Of a stretch of DNA of 18,674 bases, positions 6,226-12,844 are shown piece after piece. Numbering within the stretch: position 1 is the stretch's first letter; each line of letters opens with the position of its first letter. Where the stretch lies: NCBI GenBank assembly GCA_900550585.1, contig URST01000043.1, forward strand, positions 1-18,674. The letters run 5' to 3'. The notes beneath the pieces were generated by a model, which had not been told where the DNA came from, made no database searches, and worked only from the letters and a program-made list of their open reading frames with translations. This DNA comes from an uncultured Eubacteriales bacterium. GTDB taxonomy: Bacteria > Bacillota > Clostridia > Oscillospirales > Oscillospiraceae. Made by a program: the position numbers and the translations under genes.

Positions 6226-6260
6226 AAAGGGGAGGCCTGCCGGCGGCAGGCCTCCCCTTT
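6226..6260 (-). terminator. Terminator-like hairpin after the BlaI-BlaR operon
   Basis: A perfect 16-bp stem, AAAGGGGAGGCCTGCC (6226-6241) against 6245-6260, has a 3-nt loop and begins 9 bp after the antirepressor stop. On the minus strand the downstream sequence is T-rich only after a few bases (GCGGTGTTTTATT), so termination may be partial. Confidence 0.65.
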
Positions 6261-6268
6261 TCTCTCTG

Positions 6269-9200
6269 TTACCACGCAAACATCACCGCGTAGGCGTGCT
6301 CGGCGCCGACGCCGCCGTCCTGTTCCGTCAGCGGAATGACAGCGCCCTCCGTCAGCGTCTGGCCGATGCTGCCGTCAGCGCGGTAGAGCTTGTAGCTCAC
6401 GTCCGCCGGCAGGGACAGCACCGACAGCTCCGCCCCCGGCAGCAGCGTATAGATATCCGGTTCGCCGCTCTGCACGCTGCTGACGTAGGTGAGCTGCAGC
6501 TCCAGCCCGTCGGCACCGCGGAACACCTCCGTGGTCTTGCCGCCGCTGCCTCGCTCCAGCACCTCCATACAGTACAGCGGCTCAAAATCGCCGCCCGCCG
6601 CCGCGTAGTTCCGCACGCTCACCAGATCGTTGACCTGTATCGTCTCCAGCGGAGGGAATTCCTGCGCCGTGCCGCCATACCAGCGTCCGGCAATGCAGAT
6701 GACCCTGAACTCATTGCCGCCCGCCTGCTCCGTCCGGGTGTCCGTGACAAGCCCCGTCCACGGGTCGGTGATGGCCATGGCGCTGATGGCCGCCGACACG
6801 TCCTCCTTCTTATCCTGCGAGACGTGGCCGTCGCCCAGATCGTGTTCGTCGTAGGCGTCCCATGTCACCCGGGGCACCTCCGCGCGGTCCTCGTGTACCT
6901 CCAGCTGGTGGGTGGTGCCCCATCCGTACTGGTCGCTGCCTGCGCCGTAGTCCAGCATGGTGGTCTCCGTCAGCATCAGCCGCGTGCCGCCGTCCTCCAG
7001 CGTCCGCACCTCCGTCACGTCCAGCGTGATGTGTACGGCCCGCAGGTCGCCTGCGGACACATAGGGCCACACGGCGGCCTGTGCGCGGCTCACCGCATCC
7101 AGCCGCAGCTTCTCCACGCAGTAGGCCGTGCCCACGGTGTTGTCCTCGATGGCGTTGGCCCGCATGAGGAAATAGCCCGCCAGTGTCTCCGTCAGTCGAT
7201 CATCCAGCGCCGCGGCGGCGCTGCCCTGCACATCCACCGTCGGCTCGACGCCGTACAGGCTCCCGGCGGCCAGCTGGATATGGGACAGGATCTGCTGATC
7301 CACGCCTTCATATTTGGCCGCCAGCTTGTTCAGATAATTCTGCACCGTGTTGGGCGCCTGCCGGTACCGCTGGGCCAGCGTGTCGATGGCGCCCTCGCTG
7401 TACGCGCCGTCCCCGCCCAGCAGGTAGGCGCACAGATAGCTCAGCGGGCACGTCTCCCAGTCCGGCAGGTGCGCCGTGTCGTACACGATGCCATAGTCCG
7501 CCGGGTCGATGCTCACCGGGTCGTTCTCCATCTCACTGGGCCACGGCGTGATCTCCTGATACGCCGGGCCGGCGGCGGTGAACTCCACCAGCATGGGGCC
7601 CATGTCCCCAGCCCAGAACCGCACCGCGAAGCCCTGACTGTCCGGCACCTGGATCCCCAGCTCAAACGGCTGGTACAGCGTCAGACCGTCCGCGCCGCTC
7701 CCCACGTGGGCGACTCCGCCCACGGCACTCTTTTCGCCGTTGTCCACCTGTGTGTACAGCAGAAACTCCCGCAGCATAGCACCGTCCGCGCCCTGCGCCG
7801 CCATTTCCGGCGACACCGTGATCGCTGTATAGGTGCCTGAACGCCCCGGCCAGTCGTACTGTGCCGTCAACTCCGGCGGCACCGTGACCCGCAGCTCGCC
7901 GGTAAGCCAGTCGCCCTGATAGGTCACATTCGCCAGACGGGCGGATACACCGTCCTCGCGGGTAATACTGGCGGGGCTGTAATACGTCTGCCGTCCGCCG
8001 CCCACGGTGCCGTTGACCAGATCGGCCTCCAGCTCATCGATGAGTTGCCGCAGGCCGTCCACGCTCTGCCGCGCCGCGGCGATGTCGTAGACGCCGTCGT
8101 CGGACACCCTGCCCAGTCCCGTGCCGTCTACCTGCCACGCCACCCACTCCAGATTGTCGATGAGGGCCATGGCCAGATAGCTGCTGGCCTTCATCTGCTG
8201 GGTCCACGCGCTGCCGGCGCCCACTACTGTCTCAAACTTGCTGGTGTAGCACAGCGTCAGACCGTACGGCTCCTGCTCTGTATCCAGCCGCAGCGCGAAG
8301 CTCCACACGCCCTGGCCTATCTTATCCAGTCCGATGGCACCTAAAATACCGCTGACGGCGGAGTTGTCGCCCACATAGGGCGTCCGCATGGCGTACAGCG
8401 TCTCCGCGTTCCAATCGCCGCTGGGCACCGGCTCCTCCTGCCGGTCGGGGCTGGTCAGGAAGCACACGGCGATGATCGCCGCCGCGATAGCCAGCAGCAC
8501 CGCTGCCCAGATAGCCGGTTTCTTATAGCCCAAGGCGTTCTTCACCCTTTCCTTCACCGCCGTCTCGCCAAAGGCCAGCGGGCACACCGCTGCCGGACGT
8601 TCCCGCACGGCGCAGGACACCAGCGCACGGGAATAGGCCGCCCGGCCCGGGGCGTCCAGTCCCTGCAGCACCCGCTCGTCACAGGCGTTCTCCATATCCC
8701 GTCCCAGCAGGATATACGCCGCCCACAGCACCGGATTGAACCAGTGTACTGCCAGCAGCAGGAACGCCAGCGGCTTCACCGCGTGGTCGCCCCGCCGGAT
8801 ATGGCACCGCTCGTGGGCCAGCACCTGGGGCAGGTCGGCCCCGTCCATGCCCTCCGGCACATAGATGCGCGGGCGGAACATCCCCAGCACAAAGGGGGTG
8901 CCCCACTGACCGCAGCGGTACACGTTGTCCTCCAGCCGCACCGCCGTGCGCACCCGGTGATAGATGCGCAGATAGCTGGCCAGCATATACGTCAGCATCA
9001 TCACCACGCCCGCCAGCCATACCGCCGCCAGCAGCTCCAGCGTCACCACGGGCCGCGCCGCCTGTACCGCCGGCTGCGCCGTCACCGGCTCCGCCGGCGT
9101 CGTGGCAGGCAGCGGCTCCGTCGGTGCCGCTGGCAGAACGGACACGTCCGCCGCCGCTGTCCGGGTCTGGGGCAGCTCATACAGCGCCGCCGTCACGGGG

Positions 9201-9394
9201 CTTTGCTCCGCCTGAAGGCTCACCGGGCTTTGCAGGGAGAATGGCAGCACCAACCGCACCGCCACCAGCGCCCACAGCATGCATATCGCCCACTTGGGCG
9301 CCCGCCGCAGCACCAGCCGCGCCGCCATCACTACCAGCGCCAGCACACCCGCCTGCCACGACAACTCCACGATCCGCAGAAAAATATCACTCAT
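6269..9394 (-). CDS. BlaR1/MecR1-type M56 membrane metalloprotease antirepressor with a DUF4825-like and extra sensor region
   Basis: This 1041-aa protein is predicted to sit in the membrane and trigger inactivation of the co-encoded repressor. Membrane segments are at about 9-27, 36-52, 118-140, 208-230 and 294-312. The zinc-protease motif is H194-E-R-C-H198 (LAHERCHIRRGDH) with third ligand E235 (MENACDE). After the last segment comes a DUF4825-like stretch (about 328-425, LYAMRTPYVGDNSAVSGILG), then about 600 further extracytoplasmic residues. No penicillin-binding SxxK...KTG sensor like that of BlaR1 is visible, so a beta-lactam signal is not supported. BlaR1/MecR1 are about 590 aa, making this unusually long. 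ATG 9394 is chosen for GAGGAG 8 nt upstream; it overlaps the blaI-like stop by 8 bp. No beta-lactamase gene lies nearby. Confidence 0.88.
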   Translation of the reverse strand: MSDIFLRIVELSWQAGVLALVVMAARLVLRRAPKWAICMLWALVAVRLVLPFSLQSPVSLQAEQSPVTAALYELPQTRTAAADVSVLPAAPTEPLPATTPAEPVTAQPAVQAARPVVTLELLAAVWLAGVVMMLTYMLASYLRIYHRVRTAVRLEDNVYRCGQWGTPFVLGMFRPRIYVPEGMDGADLPQVLAHERCHIRRGDHAVKPLAFLLLAVHWFNPVLWAAYILLGRDMENACDERVLQGLDAPGRAAYSRALVSCAVRERPAAVCPLAFGETAVKERVKNALGYKKPAIWAAVLLAIAAAIIAVCFLTSPDRQEEPVPSGDWNAETLYAMRTPYVGDNSAVSGILGAIGLDKIGQGVWSFALRLDTEQEPYGLTLCYTSKFETVVGAGSAWTQQMKASSYLAMALIDNLEWVAWQVDGTGLGRVSDDGVYDIAAARQSVDGLRQLIDELEADLVNGTVGGGRQTYYSPASITREDGVSARLANVTYQGDWLTGELRVTVPPELTAQYDWPGRSGTYTAITVSPEMAAQGADGAMLREFLLYTQVDNGEKSAVGGVAHVGSGADGLTLYQPFELGIQVPDSQGFAVRFWAGDMGPMLVEFTAAGPAYQEITPWPSEMENDPVSIDPADYGIVYDTAHLPDWETCPLSYLCAYLLGGDGAYSEGAIDTLAQRYRQAPNTVQNYLNKLAAKYEGVDQQILSHIQLAAGSLYGVEPTVDVQGSAAAALDDRLTETLAGYFLMRANAIEDNTVGTAYCVEKLRLDAVSRAQAAVWPYVSAGDLRAVHITLDVTEVRTLEDGGTRLMLTETTMLDYGAGSDQYGWGTTHQLEVHEDRAEVPRVTWDAYDEHDLGDGHVSQDKKEDVSAAISAMAITDPWTGLVTDTRTEQAGGNEFRVICIAGRWYGGTAQEFPPLETIQVNDLVSVRNYAAAGGDFEPLYCMEVLERGSGGKTTEVFRGADGLELQLTYVSSVQSGEPDIYTLLPGAELSVLSLPADVSYKLYRADGSIGQTLTEGAVIPLTEQDGGVGAEHAYAVMFAW

Positions 9395-9764
9395 CGTGCT
9401 TCTCCTCAAAGGCGGCGATCATGCGCCGCAGCTCCTCCGCTTCCTCCGCCGACAGTCCGCGCCCGCCTACAAAGGCGTTCAAAAAGCCCGGCAGGCTCCC
9501 GCTGAAATTCCGCTCCACGAACGCGCGGCTCTCCGCCCGCTGCACCTCGTCCCGGGACACCAGCGCCGTCACCACCGCGTCCTCCGTTTTCACGACGCCC
9601 CGCTCCGTCAGACGCTTGATCACCGTATAGGTGGTGGACTTCTTCCACCCCAGCTTCTCGGCACACAGGTGCGCCAGCTCGCTGCTTTTCACCGGCTGAT
9701 GCTCCCACAGTATCTCGCACAGCCGCAGCTCACTGTCAAATATCTTCGGCGTTTCCAACCGCAT
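9387..9764 (-). CDS. BlaI/MecI/CopY-family transcriptional repressor
   Basis: This 125-aa dimeric winged-helix repressor is the normal length for the family. The wHTH is at about 8-62, with recognition helix KKSTTYTVIKRLTERG and wing VVKTEDAVVTALVS. The C-terminal helices (about 72-122: AFVERNFSGSLPGFLNAFVG) form the dimerisation region where proteolysis normally inactivates the family. It is the first gene of a two-gene operon with the M56 protease and is expected to repress its own promoter through the palindromes at 9780-9823. AGGAGG lies very close to the ATG (2 nt), so initiation may be inefficient. Its wider regulon is unknown. Confidence 0.92.
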   Translation of the reverse strand: MRLETPKIFDSELRLCEILWEHQPVKSSELAHLCAEKLGWKKSTTYTVIKRLTERGVVKTEDAVVTALVSRDEVQRAESRAFVERNFSGSLPGFLNAFVGGRGLSAEEAEELRRMIAAFEEKHDE

Positions 9765-9779
9765 CTCCTCCTTCCGCAG

Positions 9780-9823
9780 GTCTACTCCATTAGTCCTCTT
9801 GCGCTCAGTCTAACGTATTAGAC
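9780..9823. promoter_or_regulatory. Two BlaI-type operators
   Basis: GTCTAACGTATTAGAC (9808-9823) is a palindrome with perfect 6-bp arms, GTCTAA and TTAGAC. GTCTACTCCATTAGTC (9780-9795) matches it at 11 of 16 positions. Centres are 28 bp apart, close to three helical turns. The strong copy overlaps the -10 of the repressor promoter; the weak copy lies in the untranslated leader. Confidence 0.75.
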
Positions 9824-9835
9824 CTCTCTTGTCAA
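9807..9835 (-). promoter_or_regulatory. Promoter of the blaI-blaR-like operon
   Basis: On the minus strand consensus TTGACA (9835-9830), a 17-bp spacer and TAGACT (9812-9807). The operator palindrome covers the -10 and part of the spacer, consistent with autorepression. Confidence 0.82.
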
Positions 9836-9842
9836 GCAGAAT

Positions 9843-9871
9843 TTGCATCCTCCGCCGCCTTATGCTATACT
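9843..9871 (+). promoter_or_regulatory. Promoter of the pseudouridine synthase gene
   Basis: TTGCAT (9843-9848), a 17-bp spacer ending TATGC and TATACT (9866-9871), with an extended -10 TGC. It is divergent from the repressor promoter; the two -35 boxes are only 7 bp apart, so occupancy of one may affect the other. Confidence 0.78.
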
Positions 9872-9895
9872 GACCCCACGAAGGAGGTGACGCTG

Positions 9896-10540
9896 TTGGA
9901 AATTCTCTACGAGGACCCGCGGATCGTGGTGGCCGTCAAGCCCGCCGGCGTGCTGTCCACCGATGAACCGGGCGGCATGCCGGAGCTGCTCCGGGCCCGG
10001 CTGCACACCGACTGCATCCGCACCGTCCACCGGCTGGACGCCCAGGTGTCCGGCGTCATGGTCTTTGCCCGCAGCCGCATGGCCGCCTCCCTGCTGTCCC
10101 AGCAGCTACGCGGCCGCCGCTTCACCAAGGAATATCTGGCCGTCCTGTGCGGCACACCGCCCCGCCCCGCCGATACGCTGACGGACCTGCTGGCCCGGGA
10201 CCTCCAGCACCGGCTGACCTATGTGGCGAACGCCCCCTCTCCGGACACGCGGGAGGCCCGGCTGTCCTACGACACCGTGGACAGCGCCGACGGCCTGACG
10301 CTGGTGCGTGTCCGCCTCCACACCGGCCGCACCCACCAGATCCGCGTGCAGTTCGCCTCCCGGGGCCTGCCCCTGTCCGGCGACCGCAAGTACGGCGTTT
10401 CCGATGCCCCCTGGCCCATCGCCCTGTGGTCGTACCGCCTGTCCTTCGCCCACCCCCAGACCGGCGCGGACATGACGTTCTCCTGCCCGCCCCCGGCGGC
10501 AGAGCCGTGGACGCGGTTCACGCTCCCGGAGTCCCTGTAA
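9896..10540 (+). CDS. RluA-family pseudouridine synthase
   Basis: This 214-aa enzyme isomerises uridine to pseudouridine in rRNA or tRNA; the exact target cannot be read from sequence. Family motifs are VHRLDAQVSGVMVFARS with catalytic D48, FTKEYLAV, and the C-terminal GRTHQIRVQFASRG...LSGDRKYG block. It is shorter than RluC/RluD because the N-terminal S4 RNA-binding domain is missing, as in RluA itself and many Firmicutes paralogues. The TTG at 9896 is the best start, with AAGGAGGTGA at 9881-9890; the upstream in-frame GTG lies inside that site. It is convergent with the sortase gene across a shared terminator. Confidence 0.9.
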   Translation: MEILYEDPRIVVAVKPAGVLSTDEPGGMPELLRARLHTDCIRTVHRLDAQVSGVMVFARSRMAASLLSQQLRGRRFTKEYLAVLCGTPPRPADTLTDLLARDLQHRLTYVANAPSPDTREARLSYDTVDSADGLTLVRVRLHTGRTHQIRVQFASRGLPLSGDRKYGVSDAPWPIALWSYRLSFAHPQTGADMTFSCPPPAAEPWTRFTLPESL

Positions 10541-10547
10541 CACACGC

Positions 10548-10584
10548 AAAAGCGCCTCTCCCGCATGGCGGGAGAGGCGCTTTT
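10548..10584. terminator. Bidirectional intrinsic terminator between rluA-like and sortase genes
   Basis: A perfect 17-bp stem (10548-10564 against 10568-10584) has loop ATG, with A and T runs at the two outer ends, so it can stop transcription from both sides. Core stem: GCGCCTCTCCCGC. Confidence 0.95.
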
Positions 10585-10587
10585 CAT

Positions 10588-11589
10588 TCAGTTGCCCTTT
10601 TTGTTGGTATCTGTCTTGGTGGTATCCGTCTTGGTGCTGTCCGTTCCGGACGCATCGGCGCCGTTTGCGGCCGCCGCATCGCTGTCCTTCTCCACGCCGA
10701 TGATCTTATCGGCCAGACCGGCCTTCTCGGCCTCCTCACGGGTCATCTTCAGCGGCTCGCTGGAGTCCTCCACCAGCTTGGCCATCATCAGATAGCGGTA
10801 GTCATCATTTCCAATACAGGTGGACAGGATGATAACCTTGTCCCCCGCCGCAGGCAGGTCGCTGCTGTTCACATGCACACTGCCAAGGAATGGGCAAAAT
10901 GCGTTTTCCTCATCCGCACTGGTATAATTCTTATCCGTGGCTGCCTTGCCCAGCGCCGCGAAGAAGTCGTTGAACACCTGCTCATCCGTGAAGTCATGGC
11001 ATCCCAGGATCAGGCTGTCGTCGTAGGGGATGGCCGCGAAAATGCGGTAGGTCATCTTTCGTCCCGGCTGATAGATCTCCACCACGGTGTCGTCGCCGAA
11101 GCTCATGGCGTTAGCGTAGTTCAGCAGGCCGCCCAGCATGGTGCCGTTGCGCATGTTGTGACCGTAGATCACCGTCACAGGGTCGCTCATATCCGGCTTG
11201 TTGACGCTGGCCTGGGTATACAGCGTACCGGCCTTGTTGTCCTTGCCATCCAGGTCTCGGTTCAGATAATAGTTATCATTGCCGGGCCGCTGTACCAGGA
11301 AGTTGCCCTCCCGGATGGCCATGTTGCTGGCACCTGGGATCTTAATGTAGGCGTAGACGTCTGGCCACGCCTTCTGTGCCGTCTCAAAGTCCACCGGCAC
11401 CTCCACATCGTCCGGCTGGATCAGCACCACATCCGTGGGCTTCTCCGCATCCGTGACGCCCGGATCCGGTTCATCTGGCTGGTCCGGCTGCACCGGCTTC
11501 TGACCGCAGCCCGCCGCGCACAGCGTCAGCACCATCATCAGGGCCAGCAGACCCGCTGTTTTACGCAAAAAATGTCCCTTTTTCTCCAT
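10588..11589 (-). CDS. Class B-like sortase with lipoprotein-type signal
   Basis: This 333-aa cysteine transpeptidase anchors proteins to the cell wall or joins pilin-like subunits. The N-terminus is a signal sequence (about 10-27) ending AAGC, making C28 a likely lipidation site. A Pro/Asp-rich linker (31-62) leads to the sortase fold (about 70-272) with H144 (YGHNM), C258 (LSTCIG) and R265 (DDYRYL), the complete catalytic triad. The C-terminus is a long low-complexity Ala/Asp/Thr/Lys tail (304-333: TDSTKTDTTKTDTNKKGN). AGGAG lies 8 nt before the ATG. No LPXTG or NPQTN substrate gene is in view. Sortases are usually kept by a membrane helix; lipidation would be an unusual variant. Confidence 0.9.
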   Translation of the reverse strand: MEKKGHFLRKTAGLLALMMVLTLCAAGCGQKPVQPDQPDEPDPGVTDAEKPTDVVLIQPDDVEVPVDFETAQKAWPDVYAYIKIPGASNMAIREGNFLVQRPGNDNYYLNRDLDGKDNKAGTLYTQASVNKPDMSDPVTVIYGHNMRNGTMLGGLLNYANAMSFGDDTVVEIYQPGRKMTYRIFAAIPYDDSLILGCHDFTDEQVFNDFFAALGKAATDKNYTSADEENAFCPFLGSVHVNSSDLPAAGDKVIILSTCIGNDDYRYLMMAKLVEDSSEPLKMTREEAEKAGLADKIIGVEKDSDAAAANGADASGTDSTKTDTTKTDTNKKGN

Positions 11590-11616
11590 TTTGTTCTCCT
11601 TTCAGGGGCGTCTATC

Positions 11617-11651
11617 AAAAAAATGCGGGACAGCGCGCTCGCCGTCCCGCA
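11617..11651 (-). terminator. Intrinsic terminator/attenuator between the virion operon and the sortase gene
   Basis: On the minus strand TGCGGGAC (11651-11644) pairs with GTCCCGCA (11631-11624), followed by seven T (11623-11617). It ends the virion operon, but it also lies downstream of the putative sortase promoter, so sortase transcripts must read through it. Confidence 0.88.
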
Positions 11652-11667
11652 CCTTTGCGCCGAGGAT

Positions 11668-11696
11668 ATGTTACCATACCCCGCCCGCGAATGCAA
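11668..11696 (-). promoter_or_regulatory. Putative sortase promoter, upstream of the terminator hairpin
   Basis: On the minus strand TTGCAT (11696-11691), a 17-bp spacer ending TATGG, and TAACAT (11673-11668), with an extended-10-like TGG. Transcription would start near 11661, about 10 nt before the terminator stem and about 70 nt before the start codon. Confidence 0.6.
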
Positions 11697-11713
11697 CAGT
11701 TTTTCCCCGCCGG

Positions 11714-12826
11714 TCACAGTACCGCCGTCTGCCCATAGCTGCCGAACAGTCCGGAAAAGCTCTTTTTCTGCGCCGGCGTCATGCGGCTCCTGTACTGCTC
11801 CAGCAGTGCCGCCGCCTCTCTGGTCCTGCCCTTTTTGAGATAGTTCCCCATGGCCCGGTACAGACTGTCCGCCGCCGTGGAGCTGAGGGACTCGCCGCCG
11901 GAGGCTGCCGTCTCGCCGCTGTCCACCTCCGCACCGGAGGCCGACAGCTTCTGCTCCTGCTGGGCCATGCTGCGGTAGTGATCCAGCAGCGTCTCGTACA
12001 GCTCCCGGTCCTGCTGGCTGGCGCTGTCGTACTGCTCCTGCGCCAGCGACAGCTGCTTTTCCCATTCGGACATGCCGTCCTGCCAGCGGTCGTAGTCCGC
12101 CTTCTCCTGCTTATCCAGCAGGTCATACCGCTCCCGCAGTGCCTGTCCCTCCTTGTCGTAGGCCGCCTGTGCCCGCTCCTGAAACTGGGGCAGCAGTGCC
12201 ATCAGCTCCTGCATGTACTGCCCGTAGGCCTGCTGTCCCGCGTTCTCCGCGTAGCTGGAGCCGTACCCGCCGGTGAGCGCCGCCGCCTGCCCCATGGTGT
12301 CCTCCATGGCGGCGCGTCCCTTCTGCTGGTACATCCGGGCGTACCGGGCAAAGGCGCTGTCCGTCTCCGGGTCATAGGAAAACGGCTGCCGCCCCGCAAG
12401 CTCCTGGTACAGCGCCGCCAGCTGCTGCTCGTAGGCGGAGGCGTATGCGTCGGGCCGCAGTGCCGCCACGCTGTCGCGGTAGGCCTGCGCCGCCGTCACA
12501 TCCTCCGAGGGCGTATAGCCCTGCTCCAGCCTGGCCAGCGCCTGCGCCGTCTTTGCCGACGGTCTGGCCGCGGGCACTGCCGCCGTCTCCTCCGTCTCCG
12601 CCGCCGCGGCGGGAGCCGCCATCAGGCTCCCCCACGTCTCATCCCCGGCAATGCCGTCCAGCCGCAGGCTATTCTTTTTCTGATAATCCCGCACGGCGGC
12701 TCTTGTTTTCTTCCCGAAAATGCCGTCCTCATCCAGCTGATAGCCGTGCCTGTTCAGCTCGCTCTGCAGCTGGCGCACCGCGTCGCCCTGCGAGCCGTAT
12801 GCCACCATCTTATACGTCGATGCCAT
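11714..12826 (-). CDS. Peptidoglycan-binding, coiled-coil virion protein (candidate ejection protein)
   Basis: This is a 370-aa protein. Residues 8-68 form a PG_binding_1 domain: GSQGDAVRQLQSELNRHGY, DGIFGKKTRAAVRDYQ, DGIAGDETW. The rest is helical and rich in Gln, Ala, Tyr and Glu, with long coiled-coil stretches (about 225-310, such as KEGQALRERYDLLDKQEKA). A glycine patch, TGGYGSSYAENAGQQAYG, lies near the middle. There is no signal peptide or membrane segment, so it is not an ordinary secreted wall hydrolase. As the last gene of the virion operon it could be packed in the head and ejected to bridge the cell wall, as T7 internal core proteins do. That role is inference; an appendage role is the alternative. 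AGGA precedes the ATG. Confidence 0.75.
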   Translation of the reverse strand: MASTYKMVAYGSQGDAVRQLQSELNRHGYQLDEDGIFGKKTRAAVRDYQKKNSLRLDGIAGDETWGSLMAAPAAAAETEETAAVPAARPSAKTAQALARLEQGYTPSEDVTAAQAYRDSVAALRPDAYASAYEQQLAALYQELAGRQPFSYDPETDSAFARYARMYQQKGRAAMEDTMGQAAALTGGYGSSYAENAGQQAYGQYMQELMALLPQFQERAQAAYDKEGQALRERYDLLDKQEKADYDRWQDGMSEWEKQLSLAQEQYDSASQQDRELYETLLDHYRSMAQQEQKLSASGAEVDSGETAASGGESLSSTAADSLYRAMGNYLKKGRTREAAALLEQYRSRMTPAQKKSFSGLFGSYGQTAVL

Positions 12827-12844
12827 TCGTTCCGTCCTTTCTCC

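Noticed and set aside
6296..7840. A 514-residue plus-strand open frame within the BlaR-like gene
   Set aside because: It is a GC-rich shadow, extremely rich in Arg, His and Ala, opposite a gene with clear domains.
6269..9764. A beta-lactam resistance locus
   Set aside because: BlaI and M56 motifs are present, but there is no penicillin-binding sensor and no beta-lactamase gene in the window, so resistance is not supported.
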